Origin: Methanobacteriaceae archaeon UBA349
GTDB lineage: Archaea; Methanobacteriota; Methanobacteria; Methanobacteriales; Methanobacteriaceae
Assembly: GCA_002509745.1 (NCBI GenBank)
Contig: DAWK01000187.1
Location: 1 to 41,588 of the forward strand
DNA: 41,588 nucleotides
Direction of reading: 5' to 3'
Position 1 is the stretch's first letter. Each line of letters begins with the position of its first letter. A model generated the notes under the pieces. The model saw nothing but the letters and a program-made list of their open reading frames with translations. It had not been told where the DNA came from and did not search any database. A program made the translations under genes and the position numbers. Positions 18,815 through 28,370 of this stretch are shown piece after piece.

Positions 18815-19156
18815 ATGAAAACAGGTTCAAAACTAATTATAATTGGGTGTATTGCTATACTTATGGGATTACCCTCATTTTATTTTGGTGAATTGTTGCC
18901 TTACATATCTGTTATGTTAGGTGGAATACTCTTGATTATAGTTGGAGTATTTAAAAACAAAGGTTATTATAATAAAATTTATTATATGGCCAATTTTAGT
19001 GTAATTGCAATATGGGGATTAATGTTACTTTATATTTTCTTATTTAGAACAAATGAATATTTAGAAAATAAGGCTATATTTTATATTCAAACTGGACTTT
19101 TTATAAGTTTCATGATTACTTTTGGTATAACATATATTCGTAAAATAAAAGCTTGA
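18815..19156 (+). CDS. Four-helix membrane protein of unknown function (paralogue of the gene at 19920)
   Basis: 113 residues, very hydrophobic. Four membrane spans can be seen: about 6-24, 28-46, 58-78 and 88-107, with a basic loop (KNKGYYNK) between the second and third. It shares with the protein at 19920 the pattern KGY, then FS-x2-A-[IL]-W-G-L, then T-N-x-Y-L and FY-x-Q-T, at the same spacing. I recognise no named family. AAGGTAG lies before the ATG. The gene is in an AT-rich accessory patch between alaS and the marker-16 gene, and no enzyme or toxin motif is visible. Tandem copies suggest local duplication; the role could be in the envelope. Confidence 0.65.
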   Translation: MKTGSKLIIIGCIAILMGLPSFYFGELLPYISVMLGGILLIIVGVFKNKGYYNKIYYMANFSVIAIWGLMLLYIFLFRTNEYLENKAIFYIQTGLFISFMITFGITYIRKIKA

Positions 19157-19333
19157 TTATAAAGATGAATTACATATTGAAAATAGGAACAGAATCGATT
19201 ATTTATTAGTATTAGGGTCATAATAATTGTTTCTTTGACTTATCATTTATTCTAATGGTATGTGATTTCTTTTTCTGGGCATTCTGGTTTGATTAGTTTT
19301 TCTCCATGTACTCTTCATTATGGCCAAGATAAA

Positions 19334-19486
19334 TTATCCAACATTTATTTGTTTATTTTGTTGGATCTTTGTAATGGGATATTTATTTAAAGTTGTAATT
19401 GAATCCTTATCGGGGCCAAGGAGCTTTCTGAATTCAAATATCACTTTAATTAATTTTTTTTTATTTAATTGATTATTTAAACCCAA
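19334..19486 (-). pseudogene. Remnant of an unidentified reading frame
   Basis: The minus strand is open for 50 codons from a TTG at 19486 to TAA at 19334. The peptide (with EFRKLLGPDKDSITTLNKYP inside) looks like real protein. Past the stop, two other frames continue with protein-like text (GHNEEYMEK, then QKKKSHTIRINDKSKK) to about 19215, as if frameshifts and stops had broken a longer gene. Family not recognised. Confidence 0.3.
19336..19366. repeat. 8-bp inverted repeat
   Basis: ATCCAACA (19336-19343) and TGTTGGAT (19359-19366) are perfectly complementary with a 15-base AT loop. Confidence 0.55.
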
Positions 19487-19646
19487 ATAAATTCATTACC
19501 AAAATTTTTTATAATGAATGAATAATATACTGTAAGTAATAGTACATAGATTAATATTTTTAAGCAGGGTTTTAATTGCTTAATGTAATAAACAAGACAT
19601 GTTAATCTAAAATACGGAATTATATGTTAAAAATAATGTATATATG

Positions 19647-19676
19647 AACAGCGATTGTTATTTAACAGTCGTTGTT
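19647..19676 (+). other. 13-bp stem-loop, possible small RNA or 3' end
   Basis: AACAGCGATTGTT (19647-19659) can pair along its full length with AACAGTCGTTGTT (19664-19676): eleven Watson-Crick and two G-U pairs, 4-base loop ATTT. The G-U pairs favour an RNA on this strand. A T-rich stretch begins 8 bases later, and TATATATG-like sequence lies just before it. Confidence 0.45.
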
Positions 19677-19919
19677 GATGTTATTTCCTTTTTGGCTCTG
19701 TTATATTTCTTAATACGAAAGAGTGTATAAAAAAACGAGAATCATTAATCTAAAAAATAAATTTATAAATGAATTATTTTTAATACATAACTGCTCTTTT
19801 CGTTCATGGAACTGTTTAAAAGTGTAACCTACCCATTATTGCTGAATGAATTGTTTTATTTATTATAGAAAGAATTATTATTAGTTAATACAATACAAAA
19901 CTTTGTGAAGTGATTTTTT

Positions 19920-20264
19920 ATGAAAAATAGTTTAATTTTATTGATAATAATAGGTTGTTTTGGAATAATTATTGGAGCGTTATATCTTTTATTTGGAGTC
20001 TACATTAATTTTTTTCTTATATTTTTAGGTATATTGGTGATAATGTCAGTAATATTTAATTATAAAGGATACAAAAAAAATTTTTATATTGCTATTTTTA
20101 GTTTATTTGCATTATGGGGATTAATTTTAATTTATATCTTATTTGGAACAAATAATTATTTAGGAGATAGAAATTTGTTTTATTTTCAAACTATAATTTT
20201 AATATGTTTAATTATCCCCCATTGCAAAGCTTATATTAATAAACGAAAAAAGGGTGCTTTGTAA
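19920..20264 (+). CDS. Four-helix membrane protein of unknown function (paralogue of the gene at 18815)
   Basis: 114 residues, almost all hydrophobic in four blocks (about 4-24, 27-45, 56-77, 85-103), with a basic end (NKRKKGAL). It aligns without gaps over most of its length with the protein at 18815: both have I-G-C near the start, K-G-Y after the second span, A-[IL]-W-G-L in the third and T-N-x-Y-L plus FY-x-Q-T before the fourth. AAGTGATT precedes the ATG. A frameshifted frame of similar layout starts 19 bases after its stop. The G+C content is even lower than that of the neighbouring housekeeping genes. Function unknown. Confidence 0.65.
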   Translation: MKNSLILLIIIGCFGIIIGALYLLFGVYINFFLIFLGILVIMSVIFNYKGYKKNFYIAIFSLFALWGLILIYILFGTNNYLGDRNLFYFQTIILICLIIPHCKAYINKRKKGAL

Positions 20265-20283
20265 GGCGGGGCGAGGACATAAT

Positions 20284-20426
20284 ATGAAAATAATTTATTT
20301 GTTGATATTATTTTCATTTGTATTATCCGCTTTTTCTTTCTTTCTCGGTTCTACGTTCAAGATGCTTTAATACCTGGAATTTTATTCGTCGTTTTTTTAG
20401 GAACCGAATACTATTCATCTATTTAA
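20284..20426 (+). pseudogene. Frameshifted small membrane protein, possible third family member
   Basis: The ATG at 20284 has GCGAGGAC before it and opens a hydrophobic frame (KIIYLLILFSFVLSAFSFFL) that stops at 20370. One frame over, starting near 20354, it continues as VQDALIPGILFVVFLGTEYY to a stop at 20426. Joined by a one-base shift, the product has the same start-span-loop-span layout as the first half of the two paralogues. A sequencing error is a possible alternative. Confidence 0.35.
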
Positions 20427-20481
20427 AAATATTCAGAATATTAAAAATCAGTTAAGCAGTTTTTAAGAGATAAAATCTTAA

Positions 20482-20613
20482 AAACGGTTAAAAACTAAAG
20501 ACAAAGATCAGCACGATGAGGCCGAATTCAAAAAGGCCCAAATGAACTTGGAAATTATTTCTAATAATTTTAAACAAACAGGGCGAGACGAAATGGGTTA
20601 TTATTTAAAATAA
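20482..20613 (+). pseudogene. 3' remnant of a gene, possibly of the pentapeptide-repeat protein type
   Basis: A 43-codon frame without a start codon ends at TAA 20611-20613. It is clearly coding-like, with higher G+C than its surroundings: DKDQHDEAEFKKAQMNLEI then NNFKQTGRDEMGYYLK. The A-x2-N-L-x7-FK-x2-GR-x2-MGYYLK layout is reminiscent of the linker found at the end of some archaeal pentapeptide-repeat proteins, from memory. The upstream part is lost. Confidence 0.4.
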
Positions 20614-20729
20614 ACCATTATCTTTAGTTATTTCATTTAATTTATAAAGCCCAGTTCTATTTATATGATAATGTCCATATATAAGTAATAAGTTGAAATA
20701 TGCATTTATTATATAATGGAGGTCAAAAG

Positions 20730-20897
20730 ATGGAAGATAGGCAAAAGGATTTCTTATTATATATTTTGGGTTTTGTAGGTCTTTTAGTTTTTCTTGGAGG
20801 AATATTTGGGCTTTATGATTGGAAATATGGTCTTTTGGTGGCAATTATAATCTGGTTTGGTGCGGGAGCATACCGAAAATATTTTGCAATACCCTAA
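20730..20897 (+). CDS. Small membrane protein of unknown function
   Basis: 55 residues from the ATG at 20730, chosen because a perfect GGAGGTC lies six bases upstream; an ATG at 20700 in the same frame has no site and coincides with the expected transcription start. Two membrane helices (about 9-26 and 31-47) follow a charged start (MEDRQKDF) and leave a basic tail (YRKYFAIP). A TATA-like CATATATAAG lies near 20676. No family recognised. Good promoter and ribosome signals suggest it is expressed although it sits in a decayed neighbourhood. Confidence 0.65.
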   Translation: MEDRQKDFLLYILGFVGLLVFLGGIFGLYDWKYGLLVAIIIWFGAGAYRKYFAIP

Positions 20898-21065
20898 AAA
20901 TTAAATATTTTTTATATTACTTTATTCATTTTTTATTAAACACATTCTTTTCATCTATAAAGGAATAAAATATTTTTAAATCATATTATTTTTATTATTA
21001 GTAAATATTTATTAAAAGAGCAGATAATATAATAATTATCATGGTTACTCTAATGAGGGTTTATT

Positions 21066-22322
21066 TTGAATCGTACTATTGAAGAAATTAATCAGAAAAT
21101 TACAAATGGCGAGGCCAAGGTCTTAACTGCGGAAGAAATAACTCAAATGGTTATGAATGGTGAAAAACCTGGTGTTGATGAAGTAGATGTAGTTACCACC
21201 GGGACTTGTGGGATAATGTCTGGAACTGCAGCACTATTACACTTGAAAGTAGGTGAGCCAGGCTCATTTAAAAAGGCCAAAAAAATCTACTTAAATGGAG
21301 TCCCTGGATTTCCCGGCCCATGTCCCAATGAATGGCTGGGTTCTGTGGATTTAATGATTTATGGAACAGCCCACAGTGTAAAAGATCATGAATATGGTGG
21401 GGGATTCTTATTCAAGGACATGGTGGCTGGAAATGAGATTGAAATCGAAGTAGAATCTATACGTGGAGAAATAATCAAATCAACCACTACTCTGGAAGAA
21501 ATGGGCACTGCCAAGATGATTGGTACCCGCATGGCCTTTAAAAATTACACGGCATTTACAAATCCCAATCAAGAGGCCATATCCTCCATATTCCATGCCA
21601 TAGATATGGAAGGACCATTCAAAGGCCTTTCATTTTCGGGTTGTGGAGAAATAAACCCTCTTCAAAATGATCCATTAATGCAGACCATCTCTATGGGAAG
21701 TAAAATACTTTTAAATGGTTCTGAAGGATTTATAATGGATAATGGTACTCGGAGCACTCCTGAAAAACCCAATCTAATGTTAGCTGCGGATATGCATGAT
21801 ATGGATGCTCATTATCTGGGCGGTTTTAAAACAGCGGCCGGCCAGGAAATATTTGATTCGGTGGCCATTGCAATTCCTATAACCAGTCAGGAAGTTCTGG
21901 AGAGGACATTTATTAAGAATACTGACATTAAACTTCCTGTGGCAGATATTAAAGGGCGACATCTACCTCTTACTGAAACCAATTATGGTGAAATGTGGGA
22001 TGGGGCCGATTTGAGGCCAATTTACCACTCAGAAAAATGTGCAAACTGTGCTGAATGTATTGTGAGGCAAAGATGCCCTACCATGGCCTTCACGGATTTA
22101 TTAGATGCCCAAAAATGTTTTGGTTGTGGAATGTGTGCTTATTCCTGTGAATATGGTACATTTGAAATGAATACTGGCTCAGTAGAACTTAAACTTGCTC
22201 AGGGTGAAGTAGATGTACCTATTGCATGTAGACAATCAGACCTTAAGCGGGCCAGAGAAATTACTTCGGAACTTAAAGAAAGAATAGAAAATGGTAGCTT
22301 CTTGATTAATAATTGTTTTTAA
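21066..22322 (+). CDS. Methanogenesis marker 16 metalloprotein (DUF39 plus ferredoxin; homocysteine biosynthesis type)
   Basis: 418 residues. Residues ~1-345 form a DUF39 domain, with the conserved Cys in TTGTCGIMSGTAAL and in FSGCGEINPL; the C-terminus is a two-cluster ferredoxin, CANCAECIVRQRC and CFGCGMCAYSC. In Methanosarcina, DUF39 and a ferredoxin partner convert aspartate semialdehyde to homocysteine using sulfide; here both are on one chain, as in the marker-16 family. The start is TTG at 21066 with GAGGGT five bases before it. It opens the conserved block right of the accessory patch and lies 75 bp before thiI, another sulfur-transfer gene. Confidence 0.88.
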   Translation: MNRTIEEINQKITNGEAKVLTAEEITQMVMNGEKPGVDEVDVVTTGTCGIMSGTAALLHLKVGEPGSFKKAKKIYLNGVPGFPGPCPNEWLGSVDLMIYGTAHSVKDHEYGGGFLFKDMVAGNEIEIEVESIRGEIIKSTTTLEEMGTAKMIGTRMAFKNYTAFTNPNQEAISSIFHAIDMEGPFKGLSFSGCGEINPLQNDPLMQTISMGSKILLNGSEGFIMDNGTRSTPEKPNLMLAADMHDMDAHYLGGFKTAAGQEIFDSVAIAIPITSQEVLERTFIKNTDIKLPVADIKGRHLPLTETNYGEMWDGADLRPIYHSEKCANCAECIVRQRCPTMAFTDLLDAQKCFGCGMCAYSCEYGTFEMNTGSVELKLAQGEVDVPIACRQSDLKRAREITSELKERIENGSFLINNCF

Positions 22323-22397
22323 GGACAAAATGCATCTAACCTGTTTGATAATGTATGGATATGATTAATATATTTAAAAGTTTAATTTGGTGATTCA

Positions 22398-23549
22398 GTG
22401 ATAGAATATGACGTAATAATTGCAAGATATGGTGAATTGGGTATTAAAAGTCCTCGTGTGAGGCGAAGATTTGAAAATAAATTGGTTTCAAACATTAAAA
22501 GTTCATTTGAATGTGAGATTAAAGTAATTCAGGGTAGAGTATTTATAAAACCGGCTAATTATGATGAGGCCTTAGATAAACTGGCCAAAGTTTTTGGAAT
22601 AGTTTCTTTCTCTCCTGCCATAACTACCATAACTGATTTTGATAAAATTGCTGAAGATATGGAAATATATGTCGATAAACTTGAATCAGATGGATTAATT
22701 TCTTCTAAAACACCATTTGCTATTAGAAGTCGTAGAGTAGGAGAACACGATTTCTCCAGTCAGGAATTAGGGGCCTTTGCAGGATCAGTAGTTGTAGGAA
22801 AGATTGGAGCACCTGTTGATTTGACCAACCCACAAATGGAGATATTTGTGGAAACACGTCAGGACGAGACCTTCATTTATCACCAAAAAATTGCAGGGCC
22901 GGGTGGACTACCTGTAGGAACTCAGGGCAAGTTAATTGTCTTACTTTCTGGAGGCATAGACTCTCCAGTGGCAGCTTACATGATGATGAAAAGGGGATGT
23001 CAAATAACTGCCCTGCACTTTGATAATGAACCTTTTACTGATCCTAAGGCATTGGATAAAGTTCAAAAAATTGTTGAGAAACTTAGAGAATATTCTACTG
23101 GTGTCAAACTAACCTTGAAAGTGGTCAAATACGGCCAATACTTACAGAAGTGTAGTGATGAGGCTGAAAAGCTGACCTGTGTTTTATGTAAAAGTGGAAT
23201 GTATCAAACTGCAGAAATGGTGGCCAATAAAGAAAACGCTCTGGGAATTGTGGATGGTAGTAGTGTGGGTCAGGTAGCTTCACAAACCTTGCCGAATCTT
23301 TTAGCCACCAGAAATTCGGTTTCCATGCCGGTTTTAAGTCCCTTAATTGGTATGGACAAAGTAGAAATTGAAAATATGGCCAAAAAAATAGGTACTTATG
23401 AAATTTCTATAATTCAGGATGGTGGATGCAGTGCGGTTCCTAGATATCCAGAAACTAATGCAGATATGGAAAGACTTATTGATGCTCAGGAAGCTATTGG
23501 TGTGGATAATGAATTAAAATTAGTTATTGATTCTTTAAAAACTGTTTAG
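22398..23549 (+). CDS. thiI: tRNA 4-thiouridine synthase ThiI
   Basis: 383 residues. ThiI adenylates uridine 8 of tRNA and replaces its oxygen with sulfur. An N-terminal ferredoxin-like domain and THUMP domain (~1-165) bind tRNA; the PP-loop SGGIDSP at 184-190 binds ATP. There is no C-terminal rhodanese domain, as usual in methanogens, which may take sulfide directly; the CVLC pair later in the PP-loop domain fits the Cys-based (possibly Fe-S) archaeal type. The start is GTG with TGGTGATTC before it. Together with the upstream marker-16 gene it may form a sulfur-metabolism pair on one transcript; the 75-bp gap allows either reading. Confidence 0.94.
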   Translation: MIEYDVIIARYGELGIKSPRVRRRFENKLVSNIKSSFECEIKVIQGRVFIKPANYDEALDKLAKVFGIVSFSPAITTITDFDKIAEDMEIYVDKLESDGLISSKTPFAIRSRRVGEHDFSSQELGAFAGSVVVGKIGAPVDLTNPQMEIFVETRQDETFIYHQKIAGPGGLPVGTQGKLIVLLSGGIDSPVAAYMMMKRGCQITALHFDNEPFTDPKALDKVQKIVEKLREYSTGVKLTLKVVKYGQYLQKCSDEAEKLTCVLCKSGMYQTAEMVANKENALGIVDGSSVGQVASQTLPNLLATRNSVSMPVLSPLIGMDKVEIENMAKKIGTYEISIIQDGGCSAVPRYPETNADMERLIDAQEAIGVDNELKLVIDSLKTV

Positions 23550-23862
23550 AAAAATATAGAGGTTTATGAAATAACTATTATTTATAAAAATGTATTTTAA
23601 AAACTTTTATGGCCTAAGATCAATTCATATGGTTTTTTAAAATGCTTCTAATTTTTTATAGAAATATTTTTTTATTAATGGCCTTTTAATTGAACTTTAA
23701 AATGTTATTAGTAACTTTTATATGCTAGTCTTAACCATATTTTAAAATGATTATACTCATAAAAAGATTTAAACTATTTTAGGTATTTTATTAGGTCATT
23801 TTACATTTTTAAATCATTTTTTAAAAGTTCTTTGACTTATTAAATTGTACCTGTTGCCCAAA
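23550..23862. other. AT-rich spacer between thiI and fbp
   Basis: About 310 bp of A/T runs with no frame, RNA or clear inverted repeat that I can support. Only the fbp promoter at its right end is recognisable. Confidence 0.5.
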
Positions 23863-23873
23863 TTTTATAAATA
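23863..23873 (+). promoter_or_regulatory. Putative TATA box of fbp
   Basis: TTTTATAAATA, about 63 bases before the fbp ATG. Initiation ~25 bases downstream leaves a ~33-nt leader that includes the strong GGAGGTG site at 23912-23918. Confidence 0.5.
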
Positions 23874-23925
23874 TTTTATAAAAACAAATTTTTGGGGAAT
23901 TTGATATTTTTGGAGGTGTTTTTGA

Positions 23926-25023
<1,098 letters not shown>

Positions 25024-25203
25024 GTTTAACCTATTTAATGTTTTATTTTTAATTTTAATTTATATAATTACTTAATTATTAATTTTAATTTTTATTATTC
25101 TATTTAATGAGATTAATTAATTGAATATTCTTTAATTTTTTTAAAATCAGGATTAATTTAACTTCTATACATAATTTCTAATTTGCTTTGTTTATTTTTA
25201 GAA

Positions 25204-25860
25204 CTACTCATTTTCCAACTTCTTTAAAATGAAATGTGGAATATCTACTACTTTTTCTACTTTATCTATAATAACTCCGTCACTTGTACCCATGATACAG
25301 AGGGACTTACCACATTCTTGTACAAGACGGTAGTCTGTATTGTTTGATAAAATACTCCTTCCATTTAAATCATAGTTTTCCATCATCGCCTCTATTTCCT
25401 GGGCCAACTTTCCACTAAAACTAACTTGTCTGTCCAAGTAGAATTCCATATATTTGGGACGGTGGTGGGATATACAATCAAAAATTAAAGATAACGCAGA
25501 AATAGTAATTTCTCTAAATTTATATTTTCCAAAAACAGCCTGAGTATCTCTTATAATGCCGTCGTCAGCTAAAACAATTTTATCATTATTTAAAATACTC
25601 TCAACAGTTATAATAACATTGTATCCATCTAAAAAAATAATACTATTCTTAATATCCTCTAAATTAACAAGTTTAGATTTCCTGGATTGAGATACAGAAT
25701 CAGAAAAAACAGAACGGGCCAAGCAATTACGGCAATTTTTATCCAAAAGGTAGTGATTGGCCACAAATTTCAGGGCTACTTTTTTGCGATAGTTTTGATT
25801 AAGTAAATATCTAAGGTCAAGTGATGCATTTTTAATTTTATCTTGGGAATTAAATTTCAT
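25204..25860 (-). CDS. DUF434/DUF5616 protein of unknown function
   Basis: 218 residues. The N-terminal part (~1-75) has the DUF434 pattern with a Cys pair CRNCLAR; the C-terminal part resembles DUF5616, with LDGYNVIITVESIL, DDGIIRDTQAVFGKYK and LSNNTDYRLVQECG. The GYN/DG/acidic layout recalls PIN- or Toprim-like nuclease folds, but I cannot assign catalysis. TTGGAGAG precedes the ATG. It is the last gene of a leftward trio behind a DUF357 gene (18-bp gap) and a CDP-alcohol phosphotransferase gene. Family identity is fairly sure; role unknown. Confidence 0.65.
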   Translation of the reverse strand: MKFNSQDKIKNASLDLRYLLNQNYRKKVALKFVANHYLLDKNCRNCLARSVFSDSVSQSRKSKLVNLEDIKNSIIFLDGYNVIITVESILNNDKIVLADDGIIRDTQAVFGKYKFREITISALSLIFDCISHHRPKYMEFYLDRQVSFSGKLAQEIEAMMENYDLNGRSILSNNTDYRLVQECGKSLCIMGTSDGVIIDKVEKVVDIPHFILKKLENE

Positions 25861-25878
25861 CTCTCCAAGGCACGGTTA

Positions 25879-26112
25879 CTAAATTAGGTTATGGATTAAT
25901 CTTAAAGAATCAATAAGGCCATGCGAGTAGGTTATGCATCCAAAAGCAGTCATGTAATCTTCTTTCTTTGCATAATAAGTGGTGTCATCACCGTAGTTTT
26001 TTGCTCTTTCCACAACTTCTTTTTCCTTTTCACTAAATTTTATAGACTCAATTTCTTTTAAATTTTTGGCCAATTTTTCTATATCTATTTCAATTCTTTC
26101 TTTATAGTCCAT
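25879..26112 (-). CDS. DUF357 protein
   Basis: 77 residues, helical. The C-terminal half, [20 protein letters not shown] followed by LIDSLRL, is the hallmark of archaeal DUF357, a small family found next to tRNA or lipid genes and of unknown role. The N-terminal half is a charged helix. AGAGGATTATAA precedes the ATG. It is 79 bp downstream of the CDP-alcohol phosphotransferase gene and 18 bp before the DUF434 gene, all leftward, so co-transcription is likely. Confidence 0.8.
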   Translation of the reverse strand: MDYKERIEIDIEKLAKNLKEIESIKFSEKEKEVVERAKNYGDDTTYYAKKEDYMTAFGCITYSHGLIDSLRLIHNLI

Positions 26113-26191
26113 TTATAATCCTCTAAAACATTTATTATCCAAAAAATTTCTTTAAAACATTATCCTACTACAATATGGCCATTAAAGTAAT

Positions 26192-26758
26192 TTATTTCAT
26201 AGATTTCCAGGTATGATATACTCTTTGTAAAACTGTGAAATAACCCAGAACTATAATCAATATTATGGCTGCCGACATTATTTTTGGACTGAATAATGCA
26301 CCTAAGAAAGCTCCAGCCATTAAAATAACCATTCTTTCAGCTCTTTCTGCAATTCCTACTCCACAAGGAATTCCTTCAACTTCAGCTCGTGCCCTAACAT
26401 AGCTTACACTCAAAGATGCATGAAGGGCCAGAATTCCAAAAATCCAATTTACAAATCCACCATATATTATTCCAATTATGATGATGGCATCTGAAAATCG
26501 GTCAGTGGTCGAATCGAGAAATCCTCCAAATTTAGTGGCGGTATTGTTATTACGAGCCACTGCACCATCAATAATATCTAAAAATCCACTAAGGGCTATT
26601 AACAGCCCCCCCCAGAGTAAATTACCCATAGCAAACATATATGCTGATAGTAGCGCTATTAAAAGTCCTAAAACAGTTAAATAGTTAGGATTGATATTAA
26701 TTCTTTTGGCCAGAGGATCTATAAATTTTTTAACACGGGGCCTTAAACGATTAAGCAT
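26192..26758 (-). CDS. CDP-alcohol phosphatidyltransferase, probable archaetidylinositol phosphate synthase
   Basis: 188 residues with about six membrane helices. The signature D-x2-D-G-x2-A-R-x8-G-x3-D-x3-D is complete: D61, D64, G65, A68, R69, G78, D82, D86. These Asp residues bind the metals that attack CDP-archaeol. In Methanothermobacter the homologue in this gene context makes archaetidylinositol phosphate from CDP-archaeol and inositol phosphate; I infer the same here, but glycerol- or serine-phosphate acceptors cannot be excluded. No ribosome site precedes the ATG, so the mRNA may be leaderless. It is divergent from the sua5-type gene across 68 bp. Confidence 0.82.
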   Translation of the reverse strand: MLNRLRPRVKKFIDPLAKRININPNYLTVLGLLIALLSAYMFAMGNLLWGGLLIALSGFLDIIDGAVARNNNTATKFGGFLDSTTDRFSDAIIIIGIIYGGFVNWIFGILALHASLSVSYVRARAEVEGIPCGVGIAERAERMVILMAGAFLGALFSPKIMSAAIILIIVLGYFTVLQRVYHTWKSMK

Positions 26759-26826
26759 ACTGGTAATTTATAAATTCAATTAATATATACTTTGTATAGA
26801 TATTATTTTAGAAATTTGTGGATAAA

Positions 26827-27441
26827 ATGAAAATTGTTAAAATTAACCCCCAAAAAATTGAAGATGACTTAATTGAAGAATCAATTCGATTAATGGAAAG
26901 TGGAGAAATTATATTATATCCAACGGACACATTGTATGGCCTGGGGGCCAATATATTTGATGAAAATGCTTTAAAAGAATTATATTCGGTTAAAAAAAGA
27001 TCAACTACTAAACCTATTTCCGTATGTGTTTCTAATATTGATTGGATTCCTAAAATAGCCAAGATATCTTCTAAAAAATTGGTTATTATCTCTAAAATAT
27101 TGCCGGGGCCCTTTACAATTATTTTGAAGAAAAAAGATTGCATTTCTGAATTATTAACTGGTGGGAGTGAAACTATTGGTATAAGGATTCCGGATAGTGA
27201 AATCTGCCAGAAAATATCTCAGAAATTCCCTATAACTACGACTAGTGCTAATATTTCGGGTCAGGAAACAAAAAAATCAGTAGATGAAATTTTAGAACAG
27301 CTTGATACAGAACTAGGCTTGGTGATTGATGCAGGTCCATCCCAGGTGGATAAAGCTTCAACAGTTATTGATTTCACCTTAAATCCACCAATTATTCTTA
27401 GGAAGGGGTCTGGAAAATTTAGTTCGGATTTATTTGATTAA
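26827..27441 (+). CDS. Threonylcarbamoyl-AMP synthase (TsaC/Sua5 family)
   Basis: 204 residues from the ATG at 26827; a GTG at 26818 would add three. I chose the ATG because GTGGAT then serves as a ribosome site. The protein makes threonylcarbamoyl-AMP from threonine, bicarbonate and ATP for t6A37 in ANN-decoding tRNAs. The YrdC-type core shows YPTDTLYGLGANIF, VKKRSTTKPISVCV, LPGPFTIILKK, GIRIPDS and TTSANISGQ in the right order. It lacks the extra Sua5 domain, so TsaC-like in size. Divergent from the lipid gene; radB follows after ~220 bp. Confidence 0.92.
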   Translation: MKIVKINPQKIEDDLIEESIRLMESGEIILYPTDTLYGLGANIFDENALKELYSVKKRSTTKPISVCVSNIDWIPKIAKISSKKLVIISKILPGPFTIILKKKDCISELLTGGSETIGIRIPDSEICQKISQKFPITTTSANISGQETKKSVDEILEQLDTELGLVIDAGPSQVDKASTVIDFTLNPPIILRKGSGKFSSDLFD

Positions 27442-27662
27442 AATATTGGTAAATATTGTATTAATAATAAATTTATATTAATAATGTCTATTTAAATAAT
27501 AATACTTAATTGAATTAATATAGTTTGATGAGATAATAATATTATATGTGTTAATTAGTTTAATAATCAATTATTAAGTCAAACTATTGGAATGTGTTTT
27601 TGAGAATAAATTTATTATTATATTGTATAAATTTCACTGGAAATAAATTTTTGAGGAAATCA

Positions 27663-28370
27663 ATGAAAGTACTATCTAATCTTAAAAAAGCTTCTAAAAT
27701 CCCTACTACTTGCTCAATTGATAATTTACTTGATGGTGGTGTGGAAAAAGGGACTCTAACTCAATTTTACGGACCTCCTGGCTCTGGAAAAACTAATATT
27801 GCCCTTAACTTGGCAGTTCGCTGTGCTCAAAATGGAGGAAAAGTTATTTATGTGGACACGGAGGGTGGAATATCCATTGATAGAATAAAACAGATCGCTG
27901 GGGTTGATTTCGATAAAATTGCCAGCCAAATAATTGTTTTTGAACCTACTTCTTTTCCAGAACAGGATGAAGTTTTACGGAGAATTAGTGCTTTAATTGA
28001 CACAAAGGGCGAAAAAATTGACTTAATTATTCTTGATTCAGCAGTGGCACTTTATAGATTGAAAGATGGTAACTCTTCCAAATTAAATCGAGATTTAGGA
28101 ATCCAAATGTCATTGCTATCTAGATTGGCTCGAAGAAATGACTTAGCAGTAGTACTAACTAACCAAATTTACTCGGTTATTGATGAGGATGGTAACGGGG
28201 TTATTTCACCTGTTGGCGGTACAATATTAAAGTACTGGAGCAAAATAATCGTGGAATTAGAAAAAGGAGACATTATTGGGGAGAGATGTGCTACATTAAA
28301 AAGACATAAGAGCAAAGCTGAAGGTATTAAGACTAGATTTAGAATTGTGGAGCGGGGACTGGGTAATTAA
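27663..28370 (+). CDS. radB: DNA repair and recombination protein RadB
   Basis: 235 residues from the ATG at 27663. The frame is open 69 bases further, but only this ATG has a ribosome site (TTGAGGAAA) and it gives the usual RadB start. RadB is a short RadA/RecA paralogue lacking the N-terminal DNA-binding domain; it helps recombination and has weak ATPase. Walker A is GPPGSGKT at 37-44; Walker B is [11 protein letters not shown]2-like LTNQIYSV follows. The C-terminus is short, as usual. In many euryarchaea it lies near the same sua5 and aminotransferase genes. Confidence 0.93.
   Translation: MKVLSNLKKASKIPTTCSIDNLLDGGVEKGTLTQFYGPPGSGKTNIALNLAVRCAQNGGKVIYVDTEGGISIDRIKQIAGVDFDKIASQIIVFEPTSFPEQDEVLRRISALIDTKGEKIDLIILDSAVALYRLKDGNSSKLNRDLGIQMSLLSRLARRNDLAVVLTNQIYSVIDEDGNGVISPVGGTILKYWSKIIVELEKGDIIGERCATLKRHKSKAEGIKTRFRIVERGLGN

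Larger units (their letters stand above)
19157..19919. other. 763-bp gene-free stretch between the paralogues
   Basis: No intact gene. It holds an 8-bp inverted repeat at 19336-19366, a minus-strand coding-like frame at 19334-19486, and a long RNA-type hairpin at 19647-19676. A 20-codon plus-strand frame at 19806-19868 has no ribosome site. The mixture suggests decayed genes. Confidence 0.5.

Noticed and set aside
19806..19868. 20-codon plus-strand frame in the gene-free stretch
   Set aside because: No ribosome site and no sign of constraint.
20605..20844. Minus-strand 79-codon frame opposite the small membrane protein
   Set aside because: It overlaps a plus-strand gene with clear promoter and ribosome signals and has no site of its own.
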